From Clostridium sp. CAG:354_28_25 (GTDB taxonomy: Bacteria; Bacillota; Clostridia; TANB77; CAG-508), in the NCBI GenBank assembly GCA_001915925.1, contig MNRL01000014.1, positions 124,001 to 188,000 of the forward strand: DNA of 64,000 nucleotides, in the 5' to 3' direction. Positions 33,125-41,492 of the stretch are shown piece after piece (position 1 is the stretch's first letter; every line of letters starts with the position of its first letter). Below the pieces are notes generated by a model that ran no database searches, was not told the DNA's origin, and worked only from the letters and a program-made list of their open reading frames with translations. The translations under genes were made by a program, and so were the position numbers.

Positions 33125-34024
33125 CTATTTTCTTGACTCGTCATCTTGCTCGTCTTTTCCTGTTAACTTTTCATATGCTTCTACAGTTTTTCCTGCTCTT
33201 CTTATTGTACTGATAGATACACCTAACTCTCCAGCAGCCTCTTTTATGGTTGGAGCATGTAATTGTTCGATTTGCTCTAATAAACTTTTAGCCTTTTCAT
33301 ATTTTTTCTCAGCTTCTGTTTTTGGATTACTTATTATTACTTCACCTTCATCATAATTTTCTAAAGTAGTCTGAATTAAAATTCTTTCTAAGGGTTCAAA
33401 TAAAGATGTATCATATTTAGCATTAGCTTTTTGCATTTTTCTTTTTGCCAATTCCTTTGCTATTTCATATATTGGTTTATACTCTTCATCATTTTCTAGT
33501 TTAGCTAATTCTCTACTTATCGTTCTTGGAGGTATTCCGTATTTAGTTGCCATATCTGTTTGACTTGCTTCTTCTGAAATCATTTCTATAAATAAAGCCT
33601 TAAAATTTATATGTGAATAATCTGGATGTCTTCTTGCTTCATATTCTATATATTCTCTTTTTAATTCATCATCATTGGATGAATTAATATATTCAACAAT
33701 ATTTTCTTTAAATGTTTGTAAATCTATCTTTTCCCCTTTCTTTAGATACAAAGATTTTGCTTCGTTTAAAGTTGGTATATTTCCAGTTAATAAGCCTTTT
33801 ATAATTGTACTTAGTCTTTTTTCATCAATCGCTTTTTTCTGAAGCTCGCTTTTATTATATGATAATACTCTTTCTAATTTTTCCCTTTGTTCACTTCCCT
33901 CTGGGAAGATTTGTTTACACATTGTAACAAAAGTATTTCTATTAATACCATATTGTTTTTCGCAATCTCTTATAGATTTTCCACTAATTACATCGTTAAA
34001 CATTGCTTCAAATTCATCCATCAT
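33125..34024 (-). CDS. Helix-turn-helix protein between miaB and mutS, unknown function
   Basis: This 299-aa protein appears to carry three helix-turn-helix-like segments: KSIRDCEKQYGINRNTFVTM near the start, SQTDMATKYGIPPRTISREL in the middle and TIKEAAGELGVSISTIRRAG near the end. The regions between are helical. No enzymatic motif is seen. The first of two adjacent ATGs (34024), behind GGAGGG, is taken as the start; an upstream extension would overlap miaB. It is 2 bp from the miaB stop and so is translationally linked to it. The function is unknown. Confidence 0.75.
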   Translation of the reverse strand: MMDEFEAMFNDVISGKSIRDCEKQYGINRNTFVTMCKQIFPEGSEQREKLERVLSYNKSELQKKAIDEKRLSTIIKGLLTGNIPTLNEAKSLYLKKGEKIDLQTFKENIVEYINSSNDDELKREYIEYEARRHPDYSHINFKALFIEMISEEASQTDMATKYGIPPRTISRELAKLENDEEYKPIYEIAKELAKRKMQKANAKYDTSLFEPLERILIQTTLENYDEGEVIISNPKTEAEKKYEKAKSLLEQIEQLHAPTIKEAAGELGVSISTIRRAGKTVEAYEKLTGKDEQDDESRK

Positions 34025-34026
34025 TT

Positions 34027-35442
34027 CTACCCTCCAATTATACATCCTTTCAAATACCACATATGTTCAGAAACAATCTTTAAGTCTATTATTTTATTTA
34101 TTAAATCTTTATCTCCTTCAAATATAACAACTTTATTGCTATCTGTTCTTCCTGTTAGCATATTTGGATTGTTTTTGCTTGTTCCTTCTACTAAAACTTT
34201 TTGAATTGTTCCAACATATTTTTGGTTATTTTCTTCAATTTGACTTTCTACTAATTCTTTTAATCTATCAAATCTTTTGTGTTTAATTTCTTCTGGAACT
34301 TGGTTTGGCATTTTATCTCCTGGAGTTCCAACTCTTCTTGAATATATAAACATATATACCTGTTCAAATTTTACTTTTCTTACTACATCTAATGTGTCTT
34401 CAAATTCTTCATCAGTTTCTCCTGGAAATCCAACAATAATATCTGTAGATAATGTTAAATTTGGTATTCTATTTTTCATTTTTTCTACTAAATTTAGATA
34501 TTGCTCTTTAGTATATTTTCTATTCATTTCTTTTAATACTTTAGTATTTCCAGATTGTAATGGTAAATGTATTAGTTTACAAACTTTGTCACAATCTGCT
34601 ATTGCTTCTATTACATCATCTGTAAAATCTTTTGGATGTGGTGAAACAAATCTAATTCTTTCAATTCCATCAATTTTATTTATTGCTCTTAGTAATGTAG
34701 CAAAAGAGTTCACACCTTTATATGCTTCAAATTCTATATTTTTCTCTTTTTCTACTCTTAAATATGAGTTAACATTTTGACCTAATAAAGTAATTTCTTT
34801 ATATCCTTCTTTTGCAAGTTCTTTTACTTCATTAATTATGTCTTTAGGCATTCTACTTCTTTCTCTTCCACGTACATATGGAACAATACAATATGTGCAA
34901 AAATTATTGCACCCATTCATAATTGTTACAGAAGCTTTTATATTGCTATCTCTTTTTATTGGTAAGCCTTCGAAAATCTCACCATCTATATCTATAACAT
35001 CTTTTACTTTTTCTCTTGTTTTTAATGCCTTAAATAAATCTTCTGGAAATCTATATAATGTATGTGTTCCAAATACTACATCTACAAATGGATAACTTTG
35101 TTTTATTTTGTCTGTAATATGTTTTTCTTGCATCATACAACCACCAATGGCAATAATTGTTCCATTGGCTTCTTTTATTCTTTTTAATTCTCCTAGTTTT
35201 CCAAAAAGCTTATCTTCTGCATTTTCTCTTACACAGCATGTATTGAATAAGGCTATATCTGATTCTTCAAATTTCTCTGTTCTAGTATATCCCATTTCTT
35301 CTAGCATTCCACATAATTTTTCAGAATCATTTTCATTTAATTGACATCCCATTGTTAAAATGCAATATTTTAAATTTTTATTGTTTTTATTTAAATTCTT
35401 AATTTCATCTATATATTTTCTTTGCTCTTTTACTTTTTCCAC
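34027..35442 (-). CDS. miaB: tRNA-2-methylthio-N6-dimethylallyladenosine synthase MiaB
   Basis: MiaB is a radical-SAM enzyme that adds a methylthio group to i6A37 in tRNA. The N-terminal UPF0004 domain has YCILTMGCQLNENDSE and FNTCCVRENAEDKLFGKLGE with its cluster cysteines. The radical-SAM cluster motif is MNGCNNFCTYCIVPYVRGRE (CxxxCxxC). A TRAM domain ends the protein (VLVEGTSKNNPNMLTGRTDS). Length is 471 aa. The start is GTG with AGGAGG upstream. It leads the miaB-HTH-mutS run. Confidence 0.95.
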   Translation of the reverse strand: MEKVKEQRKYIDEIKNLNKNNKNLKYCILTMGCQLNENDSEKLCGMLEEMGYTRTEKFEESDIALFNTCCVRENAEDKLFGKLGELKRIKEANGTIIAIGGCMMQEKHITDKIKQSYPFVDVVFGTHTLYRFPEDLFKALKTREKVKDVIDIDGEIFEGLPIKRDSNIKASVTIMNGCNNFCTYCIVPYVRGRERSRMPKDIINEVKELAKEGYKEITLLGQNVNSYLRVEKEKNIEFEAYKGVNSFATLLRAINKIDGIERIRFVSPHPKDFTDDVIEAIADCDKVCKLIHLPLQSGNTKVLKEMNRKYTKEQYLNLVEKMKNRIPNLTLSTDIIVGFPGETDEEFEDTLDVVRKVKFEQVYMFIYSRRVGTPGDKMPNQVPEEIKHKRFDRLKELVESQIEENNQKYVGTIQKVLVEGTSKNNPNMLTGRTDSNKVVIFEGDKDLINKIIDLKIVSEHMWYLKGCIIGG

Positions 35443-35610
35443 GCTTTATCCTCCTATTGCCCCTATATTCTATATTATTTTTAGCATTTTTTCAAGTAAT
35501 TTTACGTTCAAGTTTATCCATAAGTAAACATTTCCATAAAAAAACAAACTGTGGATTGAAAATATTAATTTTCCCCACAGTTATAAATAATTCCCGCCTA
35601 TTTCTTACAC

Positions 35611-35647
35611 AAGAAAAAAGAAAATTATAAATCGTTATAATTTTCTT
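35611..35647 (-). terminator. Rho-independent terminator of rpmE
   Basis: Thirteen-bp perfect arms (35618-35630 and 35635-35647, arm AAGAAAATTATAA) with a 4-nt loop are followed on the minus strand by a T-rich run. It lies about 8 bp past the rpmE stop. Confidence 0.82.
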
Positions 35648-35654
35648 ATATATC

Positions 35655-35855
35655 TTATTGAATTCCATATTTCTTTTTAAATTTATCTGCTCTACCACCT
35701 GTTGTATCTTTTCTTAAATTACCTGTCCAGAATGGATGACATTTTGAGCAAACATCTACTTTTATAGATTCTTTTGTTGAGTTTGTTTCTATTACATTAC
35801 CACAAGCACATGTAATTGTTGCAGCAGTATATTTTGGATGTATTCCTTCTTTCAT
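35655..35855 (-). CDS. rpmE: 50S ribosomal protein L31 (zinc-binding form)
   Basis: This 66-aa protein is L31 of the C+ type: CACG near residue 17 and CSKCHPFWTG near 37-46 give the zinc ligands, and GRADKFKKKYG is the usual end. Retention of the cysteines indicates the zinc-containing housekeeping form and not the zinc-free paralogue. GAGGTG-type site upstream, own promoter and terminator: it appears monocistronic. Confidence 0.96.
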   Translation of the reverse strand: MKEGIHPKYTAATITCACGNVIETNSTKESIKVDVCSKCHPFWTGNLRKDTTGGRADKFKKKYGIQ

Positions 35856-35897
35856 TTATGTTCACCTCTTCCTTTTCTTCGTAAAATGCTGTATACT

Positions 35898-35926
35898 ATC
35901 ATAACATATATTTATTTATTTTTCAA
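35898..35926 (-). promoter_or_regulatory. rpmE promoter
   Basis: On the minus strand TTGAAA (35926-35921) and TATGAT (35903-35898) are 17 bp apart, about 43 bp upstream of the rpmE start. Confidence 0.65.
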
Positions 35927-35945
35927 TACCTAAATTCTTTTTTAT

Positions 35946-36110
35946 TTAATTTACTTCATTTGTTGTTTGTTCTTGTTCTAGAATATATTGCCCAGATGTT
36001 TCTAGCTCTTCTTTTAAAGATGTCTTATTTACTAGTTTAAAAGTTATATTAAACAAACAAGCTATTACTAAAATAATTAAACCTATTCTTTTCCAATATT
36101 TAGCTAGCAT
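35946..36110 (-). CDS. 54-aa single-pass membrane protein, unknown function
   Basis: ATG at 36110 behind AGGAGAGG opens a 54-codon frame with a basic N-terminus (MLAKYWKRIG), one hydrophobic helix (LIILVIACLFNITF) and an acidic tail (SLKEELETSGQYILEQEQ). A consensus promoter lies about 36 bp upstream, which supports a real gene. No family is recognised. It is divergent from the VanW-family gene. Confidence 0.72.
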   Translation of the reverse strand: MLAKYWKRIGLIILVIACLFNITFKLVNKTSLKEELETSGQYILEQEQTTNEVN

Positions 36111-36145
36111 TTGGACCTCTCCTTCTTTCTTGAACTCATAGTTCT

Positions 36146-36173
36146 ATTATACTATATTTTATTTTTTTGTCAA
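36146..36173 (-). promoter_or_regulatory. Promoter of the 54-aa membrane protein gene
   Basis: On the minus strand TTGACA (36173-36168) and TATAAT (36151-36146) are 16 bp apart. Confidence 0.75.
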
Positions 36174-36208
36174 TATTTTTAATGTTTATCGTATGTTTTG
36201 GTATTTTT

Positions 36209-36237
36209 TTGTTCATTTTGTGTAAAAATATTATAAA
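36209..36237 (+). promoter_or_regulatory. Promoter of the VanW-family gene
   Basis: TTGTTC (36209-36214) and TATAAA (36232-36237) are 17 bp apart, 31 bp upstream of the ATG, and diverge from the promoter at 36146-36173. Confidence 0.55.
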
Positions 36238-36268
36238 ACATTTTTTACTTCGAGAGGATTGAATTTAT

Positions 36269-36964
36269 ATGAAAAAGAAGATAATACTATTTTTTCTTAT
36301 TTTATTTACAACAATTTGTTTTTCTGGCTGTAGTAAAGAAGATGATACTAAAACAGAAGTTAATACTGTAGAAGTCAATAGAACATCTACTGACATAAGT
36401 AATTTAAATTTAAATGATATATCAAATAATACAATTAATAATAATATTGTTTCTACTAATCAAGCTGATAATACATCTAATTCCTCTAGCTCAAAAGTTT
36501 CAAATAAATCCGAGGAATTGTTAGCACAATTTTCTACTAGAATATACTCTACAGATTCTGCTAGACAAAATAATTTAGAAATAACATCTAAGAAATTAAA
36601 TGGAACAGTTGTAAAGCCTAATGAGACATTTTCCTTTACCAAAACAGTTGGTCCTTCCACTGCTGCCAAAGGATATGAAGAAGCTGATATTTATGATTCA
36701 AACGGAAACAAAATAAAAGGATATGGTGGTGGAAATTGCCAAATAAGTTCCACTCTTTATAATGCTGTTCAAAAAGTTTCTTCGCTAAAAGTTGTAGAAA
36801 AACACGAACATAGCAATACAGTTCCTTATGTAAAAGAAGGACACGATGCTGCAGTAGCATATGGAAGTGTTGATTTTAAATTTAAAAACACAAATAATTT
36901 TAGTATAAAAATTCTAGTCGAAACTTCTAAAAATTATGTGGTAGTAAAATTAATGAAAATTTAA
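36269..36964 (+). CDS. VanW-family lipoprotein
   Basis: This 231-aa protein has a lipoprotein signal peptide (MKKKIILFFLILFTTICFSG then C, lipobox FSGC), a low-complexity Ser/Asn/Thr linker and a VanW domain from about residue 95. The family pattern is clear in NGTVVKPNETFSFTKTVGPS, GYGGGNCQISSTLYNAV and HEHSNTVPYVKEGHDAAVAY. VanW proteins are linked to the cell wall, but their biochemical role is not established. The dacF gene follows in the same direction after about 50 bp, in keeping with a wall function. Confidence 0.88.
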   Translation: MKKKIILFFLILFTTICFSGCSKEDDTKTEVNTVEVNRTSTDISNLNLNDISNNTINNNIVSTNQADNTSNSSSSKVSNKSEELLAQFSTRIYSTDSARQNNLEITSKKLNGTVVKPNETFSFTKTVGPSTAAKGYEEADIYDSNGNKIKGYGGGNCQISSTLYNAVQKVSSLKVVEKHEHSNTVPYVKEGHDAAVAYGSVDFKFKNTNNFSIKILVETSKNYVVVKLMKI

Positions 36965-36972
36965 TTCATATA

Positions 36973-37010
36973 TTTCCTCCTTTAGCATATATTTTAGGAA
37001 AAGGAGGGGA
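36973..37010 (+). promoter_or_regulatory. Hairpin that sequesters the dacF ribosome binding site
   Basis: CCTCCTTT (36976-36983) is fully complementary to AAAGGAGG (37000-37007), which is the only ribosome binding site for dacF. Two G-U pairs and one A-U pair could extend the stem outward. No T run follows, so it is not a typical terminator of the VanW gene. Confidence 0.6.
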
Positions 37011-37015
37011 TTAAA

Positions 37016-38239
37016 ATAAGAAAATTTGTTTATAAACTTTTTATTTCTATAATTATTTTTAGTTTAATATTAACCCCAATTTCTTGTTTTGCATATACTG
37101 ATTCTTCATATGTTTGGTCTTCGCCAGAAATCCTAACAAGTGTTAATGCTGATAATCAATCACAATTAGCACAAAATAGTCTAAATCTCACTTGTGGAAG
37201 TGCTATATTAATTGAGCAATCAACTGGCAAAATATTATATGAACACAATATACATGAACAATTACGCCCTGCAAGTGTTACAAAAATAATGACTGTTCTA
37301 TTAATTATGGAAGCAATAGATTCTGGAAGATTAAGTTATACAGACCAAATACCATGTAGCGAAAATGCAAGTTCAATGGGTGGTTCACAAATATGGCTTG
37401 ATACGAAAGAAACTTTAAGTGTAGACGAAATGTTAAAAGCTATATGTGTTGTTTCTGCAAATGATTGTACTGTTGCAATGGCAGAATATTTGGCTGGTTC
37501 TGAAGAAAACTTTGTAGCACAAATGAATGCAAAAGCAAAAGAACTTGGAATGAATGATACTACTTTTAAAAATTGTCATGGTATAGATGAAGATGGGCAT
37601 GTATCTTCTAGTTATGATATTGCTCTTATGTCTCGTGAACTTTTAGAAAAACATCCTGATATAACAAAATATACAACGATATATATGGATTCTTTACGTG
37701 ATGGAAAATCTGAATTAGTTAATACAAATAAATTAATTAGAAATTATAGAGGTGCTACTGGTCTAAAAACGGGTTCTACATCTCTTGCATTATATAATCT
37801 GTCTGCATCTGCAACTCGTGATGGTTTATCTTTAATTGCTGTAATAATGAAGGCTCCTACTACTAAAGATAGATTTGCCGAGGCAACTAAATTATTAGAT
37901 TATGGTTTTTCAAATTATTCTTATAAAACTTTTGCTAAAAAAGGTGATACTATAAAAGAAATTCCAATATCCAAAGGCGTTTCTTCATCTGTTTCTGCAG
38001 TACTTTCTAGCGATGCAGGTGTACTTTTAAAAAAAGGTGAAGAAAGTAATATAGTACAAAATGTAAATCTACCTGAAGAAATAACAGCTCCAATTAATGA
38101 AGGTGATAAATTAGGAGAAATTTCTTATTCTTTAAATGGCGAAATAATTGCAACAATTGATATAGTGGCAAAAAATAGTGTAGCAAAAATAGATTTACCA
38201 CACATGTTGCAATATGTTTTTAATTCGTGGATTAGTTAA
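37016..38239 (+). CDS. dacF: D-alanyl-D-alanine carboxypeptidase (DacF-like)
   Basis: This penicillin-binding DD-carboxypeptidase trims peptidoglycan stem peptides outside the membrane. The protein must begin well upstream of the first in-frame ATG (37289), because the signal peptide (RKFVYKLFISIIIFSLILTP) and the catalytic SxxK (RPASVTKIM) lie before it. SxN (VVSANDC) and KTG (GLKTGST) follow. The frame is closed by TAG at 36995, and between it and the signal peptide there is no ATG, GTG or TTG; only ATT (37010) or ATA (37016) could start it. ATA is 8 nt from AGGAGG and is used here (407 aa), ATT is 2 nt away. The start is uncertain; the identity is not. Confidence 0.85.
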   Translation: MRKFVYKLFISIIIFSLILTPISCFAYTDSSYVWSSPEILTSVNADNQSQLAQNSLNLTCGSAILIEQSTGKILYEHNIHEQLRPASVTKIMTVLLIMEAIDSGRLSYTDQIPCSENASSMGGSQIWLDTKETLSVDEMLKAICVVSANDCTVAMAEYLAGSEENFVAQMNAKAKELGMNDTTFKNCHGIDEDGHVSSSYDIALMSRELLEKHPDITKYTTIYMDSLRDGKSELVNTNKLIRNYRGATGLKTGSTSLALYNLSASATRDGLSLIAVIMKAPTTKDRFAEATKLLDYGFSNYSYKTFAKKGDTIKEIPISKGVSSSVSAVLSSDAGVLLKKGEESNIVQNVNLPEEITAPINEGDKLGEISYSLNGEIIATIDIVAKNSVAKIDLPHMLQYVFNSWIS

Positions 38240-38262
38240 AATAGACTTAGTTTTAACCATAT

Positions 38263-38303
38263 AAGAATAGGGAAAAAAGGAACGTCCCCAACTCCCTATT
38301 CTT
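38263..38303. repeat. GGGACGTTCC interspersed repeat, locus 5, convergent terminator
   Basis: Perfect 11-bp arms AAGAATAGGGA (38263-38273) and TCCCTATTCTT (38293-38303) enclose GGAACGTCCCC-type sequence. It lies between convergent dacF and fbp and overlaps the last codons of fbp. Confidence 0.75.
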
Positions 38304-40248
38304 CTTGTTTTATTTTCCCTGTTTTGTATGCTTCTAATAACTTGTTTAAATCTTGAATTTGTCCTTCTAATTTTTTACCTATATCAGTATCTGCAATCTT
38401 TTTACGTTCAACCTTTTCTACGATTTGTTTCGTAGAATGTATATCTGTTTCATTTATAATTGCATCTTCTGTAGATGTAAATGGTTCATGTGCAGTAAGT
38501 AACAAACCATATGAATTATAAATTAAAGTATATCCTGCAATCCCAGTAGTTTTTTGATAAGGTTTAGATAATCCTCCATCAATTATTAAAAGTTTTCCAT
38601 TTGCTTTTATTGGACTTTCGCCATCTTTTAGTTTTACTGGCATATGTCCACCAATAATTCTTCCTTCTTCTTCGTTTATTCCGAATTCTTTTAAAATATT
38701 CTTACAAACTTTTTCATCTTGTGCAAATTCATAAAATGGATTCTTTATTTCTTTTCTTAAATTCTTATCTTCTAAAAAATATCTTTCAAATGTTTTCATT
38801 GCATTTTTACAAAATATTGGTGAATATTTTCCACACCATAGGTACCACATAAAATCCATTGCATTCGTTTTTTCTTCACCTTCGTCTAAGTAAAAAGCTT
38901 TACGAGCAATTTCATCTATATAATCTAAATATTCCTTGCCTTTTAACTTTTTATTTTCAAATTCTACTTCTACTAGCTCTCCCAGGTCATTCATCGGAAC
39001 ACAACCATGAATTAATAAATTTTGATTATATATTTTATAAATACTACCTTTGGTATATAAAAAGTTTATATGCTTTTGCAATTTCTCGCTGTTCTTAAAA
39101 CTTTTTACTAATTTTTCTACAACTTCTTTTTCTTTTGCTGATAATTCATATGGCGAATCTTCATCTATAGTTGGAAAATCTGTATCTAGTAACTTATACG
39201 TATAACCATTAATATCTATAGTTCCATCTTCAAAATTTATTTTATCTAGCAATAATCTATCTTCCATTTCATATTCCGGATGTCTTTTAATTATTTCTGC
39301 TTCTAGCTTAAACTGCATAATTGCTGCTGCCTTTTCCATTTTTCCCATAAGTTCTATATCTAAACCTTTTTCGAACTCTTCTGTGTGTGAATGAAATATA
39401 GGTTCAACTTTATTTGTATATTGCTCCTTAGCAAACTCTGTCATCTTTCTTATATTTATTCCATAGCCCTCTTCTAAAATTGATAGATTACCATATCTTG
39501 CACATATTCTTATTACATTCATTATACAAGCTGCATTTCCACATGCTGCTCCCATCCAAACAATATCATGGTTTCCCCATTCTATATCTATTGAATGATA
39601 TTTCATAAGTTTATCTATAATAATATCTGGACCTGGTCCCCTGTCATAAATATCTCCTATAATATGCAGATGGTCTATTGATAATTGCTGGATTAGTTTT
39701 GATATTTCTATTATAAAAGCTTCTGCTCTTCCCAATTTTATTATCGATTCTATTATTTGTGTATAATATGTTTCTTTATCTTCTGATTCCATACTTCCGT
39801 GCAATAGCTCATCAATAATATATTCGTATCCTTTTGGCATTGCTTTTCTAACTTTTGACCTACTATATTTCGACGCTACCACTTTGCATAGTTTTATTAA
39901 CCTATATAAAGTAATCTTATAATATTCATATAGATTATCCTTATTTTCTTCTTTTAATAATTTTAATTTTTCCTCCGGATAATAAATTAATGTTGCAAAT
40001 TTCCTTCTTTCGCTACTTGTCATTGTATATTCAAAGTTTTCATCAATCTTTGTTTTTATAACTCCAGAAGCATTTTTTAAAATGTGTAAAAATGATTCAT
40101 ATTCCCCATGTAAATCACTTAAAAAATGCTCTGTGCTTTTGGGTAAATTTTGAATTGCTTTTAAATTAATTATTTCTGTACACACTTCTTGTATTGTCGG
40201 AAATTTTTCCGCTAGTAATTTTAAATATTTTAATTCCTGTTGTTCCAT
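38296..40248 (-). CDS. fbp: Fructose-1,6-bisphosphatase, class III
   Basis: This 650-aa enzyme makes fructose 6-phosphate in gluconeogenesis and belongs to the large Firmicutes class III, which uses a calcineurin-like metallophosphatase fold. Metal ligands are seen in STEHFLSDLHGEYESFLHIL (DLHGE), HIIGDIYDRGPGPD (GDIYDRG) and EWGNHDIVWMGAA (GNHD), with a later IIGGHMPVK. The length matches the family (640-670 aa). The ribosome binding site is weak (AGGTGA). The stop codon lies inside a GGGACGTTCC repeat hairpin. Confidence 0.95.
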   Translation of the reverse strand: MEQQELKYLKLLAEKFPTIQEVCTEIINLKAIQNLPKSTEHFLSDLHGEYESFLHILKNASGVIKTKIDENFEYTMTSSERRKFATLIYYPEEKLKLLKEENKDNLYEYYKITLYRLIKLCKVVASKYSRSKVRKAMPKGYEYIIDELLHGSMESEDKETYYTQIIESIIKLGRAEAFIIEISKLIQQLSIDHLHIIGDIYDRGPGPDIIIDKLMKYHSIDIEWGNHDIVWMGAACGNAACIMNVIRICARYGNLSILEEGYGINIRKMTEFAKEQYTNKVEPIFHSHTEEFEKGLDIELMGKMEKAAAIMQFKLEAEIIKRHPEYEMEDRLLLDKINFEDGTIDINGYTYKLLDTDFPTIDEDSPYELSAKEKEVVEKLVKSFKNSEKLQKHINFLYTKGSIYKIYNQNLLIHGCVPMNDLGELVEVEFENKKLKGKEYLDYIDEIARKAFYLDEGEEKTNAMDFMWYLWCGKYSPIFCKNAMKTFERYFLEDKNLRKEIKNPFYEFAQDEKVCKNILKEFGINEEEGRIIGGHMPVKLKDGESPIKANGKLLIIDGGLSKPYQKTTGIAGYTLIYNSYGLLLTAHEPFTSTEDAIINETDIHSTKQIVEKVERKKIADTDIGKKLEGQIQDLNKLLEAYKTGKIKQEE

Positions 40249-40344
40249 ATTAATTCACCTAATTCTTTTTATATAGCTTTACTAAATTTTAATTACGCTA
40301 AAATTTTATCATATCTTCTTTTTTTGTCAAATTTATTACCTTTT

Positions 40345-40386
40345 CATAATAACGCAATAAAGCGAACTTATATAATAGCCCGCTTT
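40345..40386 (-). terminator. Possible terminator after gerW
   Basis: On the minus strand AAAGCG and CGCTTT are complementary around an A+T-rich interior with partial pairing, directly after the gerW stop. The T run is broken. Confidence 0.35.
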
Positions 40387-40893
40387 TTAATCATCTTCTA
40401 TTTCTTCTGATGTAATTGTTGTTTCGTACTCAAATGGTCTTTTTACCTTTACTATTTTCTCTTTCTTAGTATTTACTTTTTCTTCTTTCTTTGTACATTT
40501 ATTAATTAAATTATTAGCCTTTTCCATTATATCTGGAACATAATCTAATAATTTATCAACTGATGAAGAATGTTCTATAGGTAATAATTTTACATTTTCA
40601 TTTTGTACTACTAAAAATGCTATTGGACTTATATTTACTGCGGCACCACTGCCTCCTCCAAATGGCAATTTATATTCTATAGACTCTTCTTTTTCTTTTT
40701 TGTTATAGTTATCAATTGTTTCACTATTAAATTCACTACCCCCAGAAGCAAATCCAAAAGTTACTTTTGATAACGGAATAATAATTCCATTCTTTGTTTC
40801 TATTGGTTTACCTATAATAGTATTTACATCTACCATATCTTTAATACTATTCATGGTTGTATTCATAAGCCCTTCTATAGGATTTTCTTGCAT
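40387..40893 (-). CDS. gerW: GerW/YtfJ family sporulation protein
   Basis: This 168-aa protein matches GerW (YtfJ), a forespore protein needed for germination with L-alanine in Bacillus. ENPIEGLMNTTMNSIKDMVD, VNTIIGKPIETKNGIIIPLS, KVTFGFASGGSEF and the Gly-rich LPFGGGSGAAVNISPIAFLV are diagnostic. The ATG at 40893 is chosen by alignment with the family start, although the frame is open further upstream. It overlaps the end of the DUF2953 gene by 47 bp, so the two are translationally coupled. Confidence 0.9.
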   Translation of the reverse strand: MQENPIEGLMNTTMNSIKDMVDVNTIIGKPIETKNGIIIPLSKVTFGFASGGSEFNSETIDNYNKKEKEESIEYKLPFGGGSGAAVNISPIAFLVVQNENVKLLPIEHSSSVDKLLDYVPDIMEKANNLINKCTKKEEKVNTKKEKIVKVKRPFEYETTITSEEIEDD

Positions 40894-41452
40894 TTTTATC
40901 AGCTCTCTTTCTTTTAAAACTTTCACACATTACACTAATAATATGTATAAATTTTAAGTTTATTATACAATTCAAATAAATTTCATATCTTGTATTATTG
41001 GAATATTCCATGTTTATTCCGTATCTTCCTTCATCTTTATCAATCATATTTTTTGCAAAAACAATGGACAAAATTGTTGAAAGAATTACTGTAATAAAAC
41101 TCATTATAATTAAATTATTGCTTTGTAAATTTATCTTTAAATATAATTCTTCTACTTTTGTTATTTCTAAAAATCGAGTAATCTTATCTTTATACAACTT
41201 TAGTTTTGCTATTTTTATAGTTTTCTCTATGCTTTTTAATGTAATCCTCTTTTTTATAAATTTACTATCTAGCAAATTTATTTCTAAATATGGAATTAAT
41301 TTTAAAAACTTTAATATTAGTTTTATTTCTCCATCATTTTTCTTATTATCTTTTATTTCTAAATTATTTATTTGTAATTGTGCTGTAGTGACTGCTAGTA
41401 ATACTATTAAACTACTTACTATTATTAATATTATAAAAAAAAATACTAGCAT
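40847..41452 (-). CDS. DUF2953-family membrane protein
   Basis: This 201-aa protein has an N-terminal membrane helix (LVFFFIILIIVSSLIVLLAV) and a second helix near 116-134 (LIIMSFITVILSTILSIVFA). Its position between scpA and gerW and the short conserved C-terminal region fit DUF2953, a family found beside ytfJ in sporulating Firmicutes. Function is unknown. The ribosome binding site and ATG lie in the loop and second arm of a 14-bp perfect inverted repeat (41439-41478). Confidence 0.75.
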   Translation of the reverse strand: MLVFFFIILIIVSSLIVLLAVTTAQLQINNLEIKDNKKNDGEIKLILKFLKLIPYLEINLLDSKFIKKRITLKSIEKTIKIAKLKLYKDKITRFLEITKVEELYLKINLQSNNLIIMSFITVILSTILSIVFAKNMIDKDEGRYGINMEYSNNTRYEIYLNCIINLKFIHIISVMCESFKRKRADKNARKSYRRAYEYNHE

Positions 41453-41478
41453 ATTTCCTCCTCTGCTAGTATTTTTTC
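41439..41478 (-). terminator. Terminator-shaped hairpin enclosing the start of the DUF2953 gene
   Basis: Fourteen-bp perfect arms (41439-41452 and 41465-41478, arm AAAAAATACTAGCA) enclose a 12-nt loop with GAGGAGG. On the minus strand the second arm holds the ATG and runs into nine T residues. It has the form of an intrinsic terminator for scpA and also of a translational control element. Confidence 0.65.
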
Positions 41479-41492
41479 CAATATTTATTAAT

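Noticed and set aside
35492..35698. A 68-codon minus-strand frame next to rpmE
   Set aside because: It overlaps the rpmE 3' end and its terminator, has no ribosome binding site and no protein-like pattern.
37289..38239. dacF starting at the first in-frame ATG (316 aa)
   Set aside because: This would remove the signal peptide and the catalytic SxxK serine, which are clearly encoded upstream in the same frame.
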